This document shows, piece by piece, positions 44,896 through 56,995 of a DNA stretch of 64,000 bases. This DNA comes from Isoetes taiwanensis (lineage: Eukaryota; Streptophyta; Lycopodiopsida; Isoetales; Isoetaceae): positions 6,434,563-6,498,562 of the forward strand of contig JAJEKV010000020.1 of assembly GCA_021234155.1 (NCBI GenBank). Reading direction: 5' to 3'. Below the pieces are notes generated by a model. That model worked only from the letters and a program-made list of their open reading frames with translations. It did no database searches and was not told the DNA's origin. The number at the start of each line of letters is the position of its first letter. The stretch's first letter is position 1. The translations under genes and the position numbers were made by a program.

Positions 44896-46400
44896 TCAGC
44901 CATTGCCTACCATTCCAAGTCGTTTTGCACAAATCTGAAATGAGACAATGGCTTTGTGAAGACGTCCGCCACCATATCTGCAGTATGAATATGTTTGACA
45001 GACACCTTCTTTTCCCCCACCTTCTCCTTTGGTGAAATGAAACTGTACTTCAATATGTTTGGCTTTAGAAAAACAGACTGGATTTTTCACCAAGGAGACT
45101 GCTGCAGTATTATCATTGTAGATTTTGGTGGGTTTACTCTGATCCATTCCAATATCTGCAAGCAATCGTCTCAAACCATATGCATTCCTTTGTTGCAGCA
45201 GCCAATGCCATATATTCTGCCTCACATGATGAGAGTGCGACATCTGTTTGTTTCTTGGAACACCAATCTATGACTCCTCCATAGAAGTAGAAGCAAAAGC
45301 CTGTATGTGATCTTCGTCTATCTTTATCCCCAGCATGATCTGCATCGACATACCCTCTGAAATCTGAAGTTTGAGTGCCATCATACAGGATACCACGATT
45401 CAGAATATCTTTTAGATACCGTAAAATTCGCTTTACTGCTTGCCAATGTGCAACTCCTAGATTTTCCATATATTGACTGACACTAATAGTTGCATAAGCA
45501 ATATAAGGGCGAGAACATACCATCAAATGCATAAGACTGCCCACTACACTATGATATGGAATAAGCGCCATTTCCCTTTGATTTGCTAGAGTTTGCAGTA
45601 TCATTTCTTGAGTTAAAATCTGAGAGGAATTAGCTGGAGTATCATGCTGCTTGCAATTTGCCATGTCGAAACGACCAAGTATAGCTTCTGTTGTATGGAA
45701 CTTAGAGGCCAACATTGCTTTGATTTCATCCATAATATGCATCCCCTTTGTAGCAAGAATGAGATCATCAATGTAGAGCACTATAATGGCATAAATGGTG
45801 TCTTCTTTCCTGAAGTACACATTCCAATCGACATTACTTCTGATAAAGCCTTGAGATCTAAAGAACTTGTCAACTGTTTTATACTACTCACGAGGGGACT
45901 GTTTAGGGGACTGTTTAAGGCCTTCTGGAGCTTACACACTTTACCCTTTTTCACTTCATAATAACCTGGTGGTGGCTGCCTCATTTATATCTCCTCAAAT
46001 GTTCCATGTAAAAAGGCCGTTTTTACATCCATTTGATGCAACTCAAGATCCTCTGCTGCAGTAAGAGATATGACCGTTCTTATAGATGTTAGACTAGCCA
46101 CCCACGAGTGAGAATGTCTCAAAATAATCTAGACCTTTAGTTTGAGAGAATCCCCTTTGCAACCAATCTCGCTTTGTATCTGCCCACATGACCTTTTTCA
46201 TCTGTTTTCATCTTAAAAATCCACTTACAGTTTACAAGCTTTCGTCTTTGAGGTTTGTCCACAAGAATCCACGTTTCATTCTCAAGATGGGACTGATATT
46301 CCTCATCCATAGCTTGCTGGCATTTGTGAGCATTTGTGACGTTGTGATCCTTGAATAGCCTCCTCAACTGAGGCTCATTTCGCATAGAAACACAATGCAA
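44896..46400 (-). pseudogene. Copia reverse transcriptase and RNase H, internally deleted
   Basis: RT starts HLENETWILVDKPQRRKLVN and CKWIFKMKTDEKGHVGRYKA. After frame breaks comes IIVLYIDDLILAT (YIDD intact). The palm stretch between ASKFHTT and ILGRFDMANCKQHDTPANS is shortened by a deletion. RNase H: YVDADHAGDKDRRRSHTGFC, SSCEAEYMALAAATKECIWF, then KIYNDNTAAVSLVKNPV. Confidence 0.88.
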
Positions 46401-46434
46401 AGCTGCAAATCTCTCTAAATATTTCTGTGTAGGT

Positions 46435-46815
46435 TTATGGTCTGCTTCTTCTCCTAATATTCTCTACATTACCTTCAATAGTTGGATTTCCATCATGTCT
46501 TGCATCTGTGGTTCCATTGTGTAATGGATTTGCACACTCCATATCCGCTTCAAATTCTTCTTCAAGATCTAGATCATTATCATTATGGTCAGCTCCAACC
46601 GCTCCAAGTTCTTGTTCTGCTCCAAGTTCCGTATCTTTATGGTCAGCTCCAAGTTCAACTCCAAATTCTTGTTCTGCTCCAATTTCCACATCATCAAGAT
46701 CTGGTTCAGCTCCAACATCGGCATCCTCATTTGTTCCATTAGATGGTCCTTCCCTTTCATGTGTTTCAGGTTCATTCTCATCATTAAAGTTCATTCTCAT
46801 CATTAAAGATAACAC
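46435..46815 (-). repeat. Acidic minisatellite in the copia integrase-RT linker
   Basis: The reverse strand encodes repeated GAEQELGA/GADHKD/GAEPDLDD modules (about 46560-46720). At DNA level these are imperfect repeats of CAGCTCCAA(G)TTC and TTCTTGTTCTGCTCCAA. The variable acidic linker is expected between integrase and RT, but its internal repetition is notable. Confidence 0.7.
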
Positions 46816-47620
46816 TTCGTCTATTGATTATTCGGCCAGAGATGGGATATAATAATCTATATCCCTTGCTGTTTGAACAATAGCCAAGGAATATGCACTT
46901 TAAGCTTAGCTTTGACAATTTTCCGTGTTTTCTCTCCTCCTTAGTGCGATGCGCATATGCGGTACAACCAAAGATTCTCAAATGATCTATATTTGGTTTA
47001 TGCCACTCCATGCTTCCTTTGGAACCTTGCCCAACACGGCTTTAGTGGGCAGACAGTTAACCAAATATACTGCAACATGCATTGCCTCAGCGCAAAACTT
47101 GATATTAATACCATGTGCATGTATCATGTGCATGTATCATGCTTCTAGCACACTCCACTAGCATGGGATTCTTCCGCTCCACTACCCCATTTTGTTGATG
47201 CTCATATGGGATAGATACTTCATGTCTAATACCACACTCATGAACTAATTTGTCAAATATTTCGGAGACAAATTCCCCTCCACAATCTGTCATAATATTC
47301 TTAAGCTTCAGACCAGTTTCAATTTCTACCTCTTGTTTCCAATCTTGAAAGAATGTAAGTGCATCTGATTTCTGTCTAAGGAAGAAGACCCATAATTTCC
47401 GTGTAAAATCATCCACCAAGAGAAGAAAGTAATTGCATCCTCCATAAGACACTTGCCTTGCTGGCCCCCACACATCAATATGCACAAGCCCGAGAGGTCT
47501 AGTTGCTCTGATTGCACCAGATTTTGGATATGGCTTTCTATGGTGTTTGCCATGTACATAGCCTTCACAAACTCCTAGATGTTTCACATTTCCAAGGCAT
47601 AAATCACTTACAAGTTTCTC
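46784..47620 (-). pseudogene. Copia integrase
   Basis: HIDVWGPARQVSYGGCNYFL (first Asp), KNIMTDCGGEFVSEIFDKLV (second Asp) and YEHQQNGVVERKNPMLVECA (Glu) give a complete DDE triad. A short duplication and frame break occur at about 47110-47145 (GTGCATGTATCAT twice). The C-terminal part NIDHLRIFGCTAYAHRTKEE follows, ending at 46784. Confidence 0.88.
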
Positions 47621-47662
47621 TGATGCAAGTCGCTGCAGTGCTCTTTCATTCGTGTGACCTAA

Positions 47663-48530
47663 TCATTCATGCCAAATCTGGTTCATATTACTTGTTGAAA
47701 TTGCGGCCAGTGCTACATGTTCTTCTCCTATCCATGTTAGTTTATAAAGGTTTTCCGTAGGCTTACCAGCAGCTAGCATGACCCCATCCTTGGTTTTGAT
47801 AAGACATTTCCGATCGGCAAGCTTCACTTGGTAGCCTGCATCATCTAACTTTGACACAGATAAAAGATTCTCACCTAGACCAGGGACAAAGAGAACTTTA
47901 TCCAGCTTGATTCTTCGCTTGATTCTTCGTCCTTCCAATTGTAATGTGATCATACCAATCCCATCTATTGCAAGTATGTTGTGATTGGCTGCTTTGACTT
48001 TCTTGGGTATCCATACTGGCTGCATGTCATCAAACCACTCATGGTTTCCTATCATATGATCTGATGCACCTGAATATGCACCTGAATCTACGTACCATAT
48101 ACCCGTAGGTTCACCACTTCTCCTTGCCAACAATGCAGATATTTTCTTCCTCCCATGCATCCATATGAATGCAAGGAGCATGACAAAGACTCCGCTTACA
48201 ATCCCAATACATGTCCACATAAGAGAAAGCAAAGAAAGATCCCATTCAATTCTGACCCAATTCCTTGAGCTATCTGAGCTAGTCTCATCATCATCATTTT
48301 CACTTTCAGTGTCTGTGTCCAGCACTATTTTATTGGCTTTTGATTGTAATCGTTCCTCCCGATCAGTATGCCTATGCCTATAATGTTCTTTCTTTTTCTT
48401 GTTATCTTTCCTCTTCCCCTTCTTCGCATCTTTCTTTTTATTTTTGCTGTTCTCCTTGCAGTCTTTTGCAATGTGCCTAGGTTTATGCACACATAACAAG
48501 TTCTGGTTCTTGGCCTCTAAAGAATGCATT
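47663..48530 (-). pseudogene. Copia zinc-knuckle remnant, protease and GAG-pre-integrase
   Basis: The knuckle is degraded (LLCVHKPRHIAKDC). A Lys-rich linker follows, then a hydrophobic stretch (LLSLMWTCIGIVSGVFVMLL). The protease active site reads WYVDSGAYSGASDHMIGNHE: DSGA is duplicated by a 12-bp direct repeat near 48063-48090. The GAG-pre-integrase part (KTKDGVMLAAGKPTENLYKL) follows. Confidence 0.85.
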
Positions 48531-49145
48531 AACATCTTTGTTTCCTGCAGGATGCTCAAGCTTCTTCCTCTTATGCTCTCCTTCCTCTTGAAGGATGGAA
48601 GCACAAACCCGATCTGGTGCTATACCCTCTTGACATCCAAGAGACGACCTTAGCCCATCATAAGATGCTGGAAGTCCTGCCATTAGCGCTGCAGACACCA
48701 TATCATTGTCTACAATCTTGCCCATAGCTGAAATTTGATCTGCACACGATCTAATTTTTCCAATATACTCTGCTGCTGGTTCACTTTCCTTCATCCTGGT
48801 TGTAAACAAGGTCTGATAAAGAGTTACTAGATGTGCAAATTGATTCTTTGAATAGATTCCTTTCAAGTACTCCCATGCTGCTTTTGAGCTTCATGCTGCC
48901 TCCACACTTGGAATATGAGCGTCTTGAATGAATTGCATAATTCGATTCTTGGCCTTCCAATCATTTTGAGCCCATTTCTCACTTGCTCCTTTTTCATTTG
49001 CACTGAACTTTTCCGTAATCGTTGGCTTCACTTCTGTGCCAGAAACATATCTCCACAGTCCTTTTGCAGAAAACAACCCTCTCACTTTAATAAACTATAT
49101 GAGCGAATTGTCATAGTCCAGCTTCTCAATCTGGTGTTTGTCCAT
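48483..49145 (-). pseudogene. Copia gag (UBN2-type) with stops
   Basis: The start is at 49145 (MDKHQIEKLDYDNS). An amber codon near 49100 and an opal codon near 48890 interrupt a frame that reads KVRGLFSAKGLWRYVSG, NDWKAKNRIMQFIQDAH, KGIYSKNQFAHLVTLYQTLF and MVSAALMAGLPASYDGLRSS, the copia gag-polypeptide pattern. Confidence 0.85.
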
Positions 49146-49305
49146 CTTGAACACATACCTAGTCACTTCCCACTGCTGTTCCTACAGCCCTGCTGCTCCT
49201 CGCAACTTCAATTCTCCTGCAGTTTCCACTGCTTCAATTAGAAACTCTGCACCACTGCTAGATTTGAGATGTTACCATTGAAACCCTATTCAAGCTTTGA
49301 TACCA

Positions 49306-49482
49306 TGGCGGCACTCTACTCCAAGAATCAAGAACTCACGGTGAAAGAATTAATTCAAGAATGTGATGCACATATACAATGGCTGTCGTTAACTACCAGA
49401 CAGAAATAATAAACATAAGAGAGCTATTCCTAACAACTAGTTTGTTATAGAAATCTATCTAACTGCCACATGTTCCCCAATA
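49306..49482 (-). repeat. 5' LTR of the copia element
   Basis: 177 bp. On the reverse strand it ends CCA directly before the PBS TGGTATCAAAGC. Confidence 0.88.
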
Positions 49483-49884
49483 GGTTGAAGACCAATGGTA
49501 TTGCAGTTGTGAGTTCGAATTTTAAAGTTTAGTAAGACTAACAGGTGCCAGGCTTTTGTAGCAATGTATCACCCCTGAGAGGGTCTTTCCCCCAGAGGGT
49601 CTCCAACTCCACTTTAAAAATACTTAGCGGCAATTTTTACTGACAACTAATTTTCAACGACGAGTAATTTTCAGCAGAAACATGACCTAAATGCAGATCC
49701 GACAAACTACTCCAAAAAGATTGAATTGCACCCTTAATTCCTGGAACTACTCCAACCTCATGCAATTAAATCCTATGGCAAAAGCCCTTACAATTCAATA
49801 CCTTTGGTGACCAGGAGGAGCATAGTTCGTTCATGGAGTTCAACAATTTTGAAATGAGTGTTAACACTCCCCCAGAATTACTAG

Positions 49885-50000
49885 CTACTAGACTGGGAGA
49901 ATTACTAGTTGCTACAAAAGACTAATACTCTTGGAACTGCTGCAGCAGTAGATTGGGAGAAATACTAGTTATTAGAAAAGACTAATACTCCTGCAGCTGC
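49885..50000. repeat. 60-bp tandem repeat, two copies
   Basis: TAGAYTGGGAGAAWTACTAG and following bases through AAAAGACTAATACTC occur at about 49885-49944 and 49947-50000. The surrounding stretch 49488-52260 shows no gene. Confidence 0.65.
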
Positions 50001-50130
50001 AACGGCCCTTTGCATGGAATGAACCAAAGCTTCTGAATAGAATGTATTTCTTGAAGGATGAAGAAGATGTCTATAATATTAGCTAGACTTCACTAACTGA
50101 ATGAAGCATGACTGTCGCTTACAATGACAG

Positions 50131-50218
50131 GCCATGTCAGCAATGGGTAACTCAGCATGCATAGTCATCTAGCCATGTCAGCAACAGGTGACTCACCATG
50201 CATAGTCATCTAGCCATG
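50131..50218. repeat. 41-bp tandem repeat, two copies plus partial
   Basis: GCCATGTCAGCAAYRGGTRA and the rest of the unit to CATAGTCATCTA is repeated at 50131-50171 and 50172-50212, with a third start at 50213. A pure poly(A) run follows at about 50269-50300. Confidence 0.75.
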
Positions 50219-50266
50219 TGGATAATCCTCTAATATCCCCCCTATGACTAGCATGGCTGATAAATA

Positions 50267-50300
<34 letters not shown>

Positions 50301-50302
<2 letters not shown>

Positions 50303-53300
50303 AACAGTAGGTAGGTTGGAACAGGTAAATGGAAAGCTAGATTGAGTTTTGTGAAAATAAGTCGATTTGGTGCGTATATCTTGATGAGCTCTTAAAAGAA
50401 CATTGTCCCTTTTGAAATTGCAATAATGCAATTTCTTGAGAGTTTTGATCGTATAAGATGTTGCAAGTGGTGGATTTCATACATGCAGAAGGCATTCGAA
50501 GAAGTGGTCGACTAAGCAACTATTGACTTAAAATAATGATCTTACGAGGAAGTAAAGAATTGGCTTCTTAATATCCAGCAAAACTTGATATAAATCGACA
50601 GAGGTTCAATGCTATAAATCAAGAATGCAACAAGAAATAATTATGTGCCATGATAATAACATGTTACTATACAATTGTATGAACGTCTAAATGTCTACAA
50701 TTTTGTAATTATTGTCAAGGATAATTTTTGTAATTATTTTGAATGTTGCATTGAAACCAAAACAGTTTCATGCTTTCAAAACCAGGATTACCATAATTTG
50801 AAAAAGTTGAAATCAAAGTCAGAATTGTCAATGATTTGTGTATCCTTGTCGGTACTTGCTATTTTTATTTATTTATTTATTTACACCCCCCCCTTTTTTT
50901 GCGCTTCTTATATTCCGCGACACAATATTTTTAAGTTGTTATCAAAAATTTGTCATGCATTAAAGGTGATGGTTTTTTGCTCAAGGTGTGCAAAAGCTAA
51001 TTATTTGTAAACATCTAACAAATGTCTTGTTGCATGGAACTTATGGATGACACATCATGTCATCATCTAGGATGCTAAAAAAAGAGAGCCAAGGTAACTC
51101 TTGCTCCAATAGTAGTGATTGATTACCATTTGCCATGGCATGATATTTGACTACTTGATAAAAATCTAGATATTATTTCTCAAAAGGATGACCTACCCTT
51201 TTTAACTTTCTTTCCATATTCTTTGCACAACTTCTTGGTCTTTGTTGCAAAGCTTATTTTGCTGGGGGTATGGTGGTTGGATAGAAATAGAAATGCTTTC
51301 TCAATAGTTCCATGAAACAAGAAAACTCATTATTATGAATAATAAATATAGGTGGAAGAAAAATACATCGGAATGAACTCATGAAGTTCCATTACCTAGC
51401 TATAGTAGTTTTTTCTATCAATGCATGGGAAACAAGGTGCTGAACACAGAGGGTTGCCCTCCAGTTTCTTGAGGGTGAAGGCCGGATTTGTCAAGTGCAA
51501 ACAAGTGTACATTGGAAAATTAATTGATTAATAGCTTCAACTCAATGAAATATTAAAATTAAACAAATCTTGCAAGCTTTCACAAATCTTTGCGCAAATT
51601 TAGCCAAAATGTTGCAAATCTTCAATAACCACCATAGACATCTACATAACTTCTCTGCTGCACTAAAGCTCGCGATGCACCAATCGAGAACAGATACACA
51701 AATGGGACAACTACGTCAAAAAATAAGTCAACACTCTCAAGGCTCTTAGGCTATCTTGATTAGGACACGATCGCACAAGGTGGCTATTCAAGTTGATCTG
51801 CTATAATACCATGTGACACATAGCGAACACGTATGTGAGCACATATGTAAACACATATGAGATCGACTCGATAGGAAAATTTGATATTTAATTCATCTAA
51901 GGATTACACTTCTAGACACTTCTTTCCCCACCACTTGGCATACTCTATATAGTTAACATTTACGCTATACAATAACAGTTGAACAGCAAAATATTGAGCA
52001 TGGTTTGACAATATACTATTGGATTTTCTACTGAGACAAGGTTTCCTATCATTTTGGATCCAGCCTTTGAATTCATAGGACCCTTGCAATACTTGAACTA
52101 CAGGACATTGTATGATTTGGTTTGCAGAACCAAAATCAATCTATATGACTGAGCTTTGGTTTTATGGATCAGATTGCAGCACAACAGAAGAGAGACAGGA
52201 GCACTTTCAGCATACAGCTATGACAATATCACTTGTTGAGTAACTCTAATATTGTAACACTTCAATCTACAGAGGGAGGGTATAGGGGTTCTGTACAAGA
52301 GCAAAGGGATTTAGTATTTCTATATGAAGACATAAAATTATTCTTTCAGTCTGTAACATAGGCATCATAAATTCGTCTTGGAAAACTGTTTTCTTAGAGA
52401 CAAAATAACAACTTTGCCTAAAGCAACACAGTAGATGTAAAGGAACTGAGAATCGTAAACAACAAAAAGATGACCCATCATCTTCGGGACAAATAAGTAC
52501 TCGTACTTGAGAGTTAGACCGACTAGGCTGAGGTGGTGGTCTAGTAGTCCCCTCTTGACTTTCGTCTGTTTGCCTAGAAATAATCTCGCCTGCCTTACGT
52601 TCACTGGCACAAGTGGAAATAATGAAGATTTTACAGATCAACACTACAACCAAACAAAAGAGAAAAAAATATGCATGGCATAACTTTGCTGCATAAAAAT
52701 CAGAAAAAATAAACAAGATTCTGATAATATTATGTAACATGCAAGGACAGGTACCTATATATAAGTGCAAGCACAAGAAGAATCCCTTTACCCACGTCAT
52801 AACTTCAATTGCATGAATAACAGAAAAAGATGCTACATATACAGATGACATTTCACTGAATGATACTGCAGCAAATAATGGATGTTACATGGTATAATAC
52901 GTACTTAAATAGATGCCATCATTTTGACTCATATTGAAGATTTTTTTGTTGCTTGATAGTATTGTCAGTTGGTTCCACCAACTTACTACACTTTTGCTGT
53001 TGACATGTTCTTTGTGAATCACAATCCTGCAAGTTGCACTCATTCAACACCTTCTTGAGCGAGCCAATATTGCTCTCTTTTGTTGGCAAGTTGGTCGATT
53101 TCACAATCGCAAACTCCACTATTTGCGGTGAGCATGTTGAGCACGTTATAGCCTGGCTAGAGTATTCCTATTGGAAAGCAGTGAAGAAAGTGTCAGCTTA
53201 TGCAGTGGGGGGCTCTGCCATCAAAGAAATAGCTTGCCTGGCAGGACGCAGTATATCATGATCGTCTGCCATAGGTTATTATGAAGGTAATATGATTCCA

Positions 53301-53700
53301 TGGTAAACTAAAACCAATCTTTCTTTCCAGCACTGTGTTGTTTAAGTAATTTGGCCAGCCAAATTTTGCCTCAATTGGAAGTGAATAAAGATGGTTTCAT
53401 CCAGCACCCAAAGTTCTTCACTTAGCGCACAAAGTGACATATGCAATTGATTAGCTCAAGGTCTCATTCCATCAGCTTCAGATTGAGGCTGGTCATGCAA
53501 CTAGACCTAGATCGAGCGCTCCAAGATGATTTGTAGATTGTGTCAAATGACCATAGTTGAATCAGAAAAACATTTCATTTTTACATGTCAGTGAAGAAAA
53601 TGAAAACTAAAGTCATGATGACGGGGAAAAGAAGCGAATGAATGTGAAACTTGATAGGGAGGTGTTGGGGCAAGTATAACAATATAAGTACTTGGGACTT
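50301..53700. other. Intergenic, no supported gene
   Basis: AT-rich. A reverse-strand frame at 52267-52851 (194 residues) has a hydrophobic start (FFLFCLVVVLICKIFIISTC) and a Pro/Ser/Arg stretch (TRPPPQPSRSNSQVR), but no family match. A plus frame at 53034-53261 and its reverse-strand shadow are also unrecognised. Confidence 0.3.
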
Positions 53701-53720
53701 CAATGCACAGATAAAGGTGA

Positions 53721-53947
53721 TGTGGCAGTCCAAAACACATTGCTGGTAATATAGGTGCCTTTATAACACGACGAGTATGTAGAAAAAAAATTGCTCATTT
53801 GGAAATGGCCTATGACAAAGATCATGTACAAAATGTGGGGGTCCAAGAACGTATTGCTGGTGGTATGAGATGTCTTCATAGCACGATGAGCATGTGAAAA
53901 ACTTGCGCAAGTGGAAATGGCCTATGGAAAAGGTCATGCGTAAATGC
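53721..53947. repeat. 114-bp tandem repeat, two diverged copies
   Basis: Copy 1 is 53721-53834 and copy 2 is 53835-53947. Both contain GTCCAA-AAC--ATTGCTGGT, CACGA(C/T)GAG(T/C)ATGT, GGAAATGGCCTATG and AGATCATG/AGGTCATG. Confidence 0.75.
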
Positions 53948-54825
53948 TTGTCCACACAGTGATTCTGCATGGCTTCTCAGCTTGGGGGCCTGGCCTCTCC
54001 AGAAAACGGAAAGGAGTAGAGAAAGTGCAGAAATGCTTCCATGAAAGAATTATGTCTGAAGCAACAAACTCCATATGCTATGATGTTGCCTGCAACAGGA
54101 TTAATTTCCAGGAAGCTGAAGCAGACCTTGAATTATTTATGCCTTAATACCCTGGTCCTCGAGTTTACACGGTTAGATTAAATCTCGACCGTTCCTTGGA
54201 CAATGGTTACTCACTAATAACGCACCCTGTCCCAAAAAAATTTCAGAGCACAGATCGATTCTCCTAGGATGTTATACGTTCTGCTCAATTCTCAGAGGGC
54301 GTTATGCAAGCATCGCCTCCCTGATCAGATTGCATATGTAGAAGTCCAGCAGGTTGAGAAAAACACATTCGAATCTGGTTTTAGTGTGCCCTTACACTGT
54401 ATGCACAAAGCTGGGTCCAAGATAATTCGGCTGCTGCCATCCCTGCTTTTTGTCAAGGCAAACAAGATATAGCGATCAGATGAAATCCTTGTGCTAGTAG
54501 TATCCTTGCTATGTCTGACCGGGCACAACAGAGCATTTTGTTTCTCCTTTTCTTTTCTGCGCTTTTATGAGAACTCTGTTTTCGGCAGTTAACTGATTCA
54601 TGGACCGAACTGTGCAAACTTCTGCACTAGGATCTCAAGTGTGGCAGTGCTAAAAATTCCCTCCACCGATCCGATATCCTTCTTTACCTCTGGTTTTCTT
54701 CATATTTCATCTTCAAACTAACAAAAGTTTTCGAAGAAAGAACTCTGTTTTAGACCTAAAAAAAGCAACCGGCAAGACCACCCAGCCTGCAAACAGCAAG
54801 ACCTCGCAGATCTTCCATAGCCAGT

Positions 54826-55016
54826 GTAAACCCTTGGACCAGGGTGTTAAGGGCGATAACGACCTGGCCCTCGGGCGTTACTGCAAAAAAAAAAAAAAAA
54901 AATCGGGCCATGGCGCCCACCAGCACATCCCCTCAACAGCGCACCCTCGTCATTTTGGTCATGGCCACATGGCCCTCAATTTTTTTTTTTCAGTAATGCC
55001 ATTGGACCAGGGAGTT
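54826..55016. repeat. Foldback / MITE-like hairpin with poly(A)/poly(T) arms
   Basis: GGGCGTTACTGC followed by about 20 A is mirrored by about 10 T followed by CAGTAATGCC, and TTGGACCAGGG occurs near both ends (54834, 55003). The sequence is unusually GC-rich between the arms. Boundaries are uncertain. Confidence 0.5.
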
Positions 55017-55029
55017 ATCTACACCATAA

Positions 55030-55265
55030 TAAACAGCTAGAATGTGATCAACTCCCTCATCTTGCCGTTCAGGTTAATTAGCGAAATAGCTGGGGGATGG
55101 GCATTAATAACCTGTCATTAATTCCTCTGGAAGCTAAAGCAGACCTTGAATTTTATGCTAGATTAAACCGCTAAAATATGATCAAGTCCCTCATCTTGCA
55201 CTATTGGAATCCTCAAAAGAAGCCACATCAGGTTAATTAGCAGAATGGCCAGAACATTGGGGGAT
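55030..55265. repeat. Direct duplication with CTCCCTCATCTTGC core
   Basis: About 55038-55100 (TGATCAACTCCCTCATCTTG then CAGGTTAATTAGCGAAAT) and about 55174-55262 (TGATCAAGTCCCTCATCTTG then CAGGTTAATTAGCAGAAT) are related. The second carries extra bases in the middle. AAGCAGACCTTGAATT also occurs at about 54120 and 55136. Confidence 0.6.
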
Positions 55266-55689
55266 CAACCTGTTGAATACTCTAATTGGCATCAAAGACC
55301 CTATTGCATATTATCATTTTCAGAAGTTATAGACGAGCTGGCACTGCAAAAAGACACATTTCTGTCCTTGCTGCTCGCTCGAGGCAATTGAAGATGAACA
55401 ACGAGCTTTCTAGACTGCCAATACTATAACTGGAAGAATTTGAGATAACCAAGTCTCAGAATTCCTTCAGATGGAGCCACCCAAACTCGGTGATTATCTG
55501 TAATTGTGGTGAAATAATCAAGAGGAAACTCTTGATCTGATGACATTCATAGTCTTACATTGAAACAGATGCAAATAGATCGCTGGAAACATAACTGTTA
55601 TCTATGATTTTTTATTGCCTGCCTTTCTAGAAAGGTGTGACTTAAATCTATACAGAGTTCAATCCATCTATGGAAAAGCATCGCGTGTT

Positions 55690-55882
55690 GCTCCATAGAC
55701 TACTGTTTGGCCATCATAGGAAATTCTTTGAGGTGGACCCTTAGGGACAGGATTATACCATCATGGGTTTGGCAAACTTCTAAATCAATAAAGTTATGTG
55801 TCAAAACTAAGCCTGTCATCTCAAATCGATTGACAAGCAATGTTCTTAATTGGTCAATAAGGTTAGTAGCAGTTTCCAACAA
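55690..55882 (-). pseudogene. Copia reverse transcriptase scrap
   Basis: The reverse strand encodes LLVNRFEMTGLVLTHNFIDL followed by EVCQTHDGIILSL, matching the copia RT block F.M.DLG.L.YFLG.EV.....GI.lsQ. Only about 60 codons remain and neither flank reads as copia. Confidence 0.7.
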
Positions 55883-56425
55883 TGGTCAACAAGGTCATGG
55901 ACATCTTTCCTTATCAATAAATCATCAACACAAAGCACAAACAATGGAAAATACTTACATTTTGAAACTTATGAGATAAATGTTAGTCTGGTGCAGAACA
56001 ACCTTTTTCTATACCCTTCAGAATCTGCAATTGCGTTAAATTTACAAAATAACAGTGTAGAATTTCATACTTCTTACTTTGTTTAAATCAGGCCAGTTTT
56101 CATGATGGCAATATTTGAAATGAACCCAGTTTGCCATGCTCATTTAAACACTTCTAAGAAACAAAGATAACTTCGAGTCTATGCACAACACATGCATATC
56201 TGAACCAAATAACTTGCAGTGTACCCATAATAATGCAGCATCCGTGCCAATATCAAAAAGGCATTCACAAGTAATAAAGCATCTCTAAATTCTACAGTTA
56301 ATCCTTCAACAAGTAAACTGTGCAACAGACTTAAATTCACAACACATATAACCAACAAAAAATCTAGCTTTTCGGAAGAAATTTACAAAAGCATCCTTAA
56401 TCTTCTTAACAGATTTAAACCTAAT

Positions 56426-56875
56426 CTAAGCAGTGAGGAGCACTGCACCACCAGCATCTTTGATCTTCTTCTCAGCAAGCTTAGAAATAAGCTTAGCCTT
56501 CACAACAAGAGGAACCTGAGGAAGCTGACCTTTACCTAAAACCTTAAAAAAATTATGTTGAGTAACATCCAAAAGAAGCCCTTTTCCGGAGCTGCCAGCG
56601 GCTATGGCCTTCTCATGGACATCTTCAGGAACCAAGGACCAAAGCATTTCTACATTGACAGTAGGGCAGAATTGCAAGTTCTTCTTCAAGTGGTAATGAC
56701 GCATGCCTACCTTTCCAAAATAGCCAGGATGGTATTTGTCGAAAAGGATTCTGTGGTGGTGCATGCCTCCGGCGTTACCTCGTCCTCCCGGATGCTTCCG
56801 GTGCTTGCCAATACGGCCATGTCCGGCGCTCACATGCCCTCTCTTTTTGCGATGTTTCTTCAATCTGGTGGTCAT
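56426..56875 (-). CDS. RPL27A: 60S ribosomal protein L27a (uL15), single exon
   Basis: An intact 149-residue frame. It starts [20 protein letters not shown], then [20 protein letters not shown], then [20 protein letters not shown], the Arg/Gly/His-rich N-terminal extension typical of uL15. It ends with [20 protein letters not shown]. Length is close to the family norm (about 146-149). It is a structural protein of the cytosolic large subunit, contacting rRNA near the tunnel. The start is the first Met and fits family start MTT.. exactly. An AG acceptor (CTGCAG) lies 11 bases upstream of the ATG, so a 5'UTR intron is possible. No damage is seen. Confidence 0.95.
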   Translation of the reverse strand: MTTRLKKHRKKRGHVSAGHGRIGKHRKHPGGRGNAGGMHHHRILFDKYHPGYFGKVGMRHYHLKKNLQFCPTVNVEMLWSLVPEDVHEKAIAAGSSGKGLLLDVTQHNFFKVLGKGQLPQVPLVVKAKLISKLAEKKIKDAGGAVLLTA

Positions 56876-56929
56876 CTCGCCGGATCCTGCAGACTAAGAA
56901 CGAACAAGCAAACAAAATCTGTTTGTAGG

Positions 56930-56952
56930 TTAGGGTTTTGATCTTAGGGTTT
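56930..56952 (-). promoter_or_regulatory. Two telo-boxes in the promoter/leader of RPL27A
   Basis: On the reverse strand AAAACCCTAA (56930-56939) and AAACCCTAA (56944-56952) occur side by side, 55-77 bases upstream of the ATG. Telo-boxes are a hallmark of plant ribosomal protein and other translation genes (TRB/Pur-alpha binding). GGGCC (56959-56963) may be a site II-like element. Confidence 0.75.
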
Positions 56953-56995
56953 GATTAGGGCCGTCGGATGGAAGATGGTCCCAGCCTATGTGTAA

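Larger units (their letters stand above)
44673..49482 (-). mobile_element. Ty1/copia LTR retrotransposon downstream of menG
   Basis: 4,810 bp. LTRs are 177 bp each (44673-44849 and 49306-49482), with target duplication GGTTG at 44668-44672 and 49483-49487. The tRNA-iMet-like PBS TGGTATCAAAGC (49294-49305, reverse) abuts the right LTR, and a purine tract GAGGAGGAGTA precedes the left LTR. Reverse-strand domain order is gag, protease, integrase, RT, RNase H, as in copia. LTRs differ at about 11 of 177 positions by my count, so this copy is older than the gypsy element. It is inactive: stops in gag, a 12-bp protease duplication, frame breaks and an RT deletion. Confidence 0.92.

Noticed and set aside
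46482-46852. Plus-strand ORFs rich in His/Gln/Leu and Ser/Pro
   Set aside because: They are antisense shadows of the acidic repeat in the copia integrase-RT linker.
54269-54472. 67-residue plus-strand ORF (CKHRLPDQIAYVEVQQVEKN)
   Set aside because: It reads protein-like, but no splice partners, start context or family could be found. Not strong enough to list as a gene.
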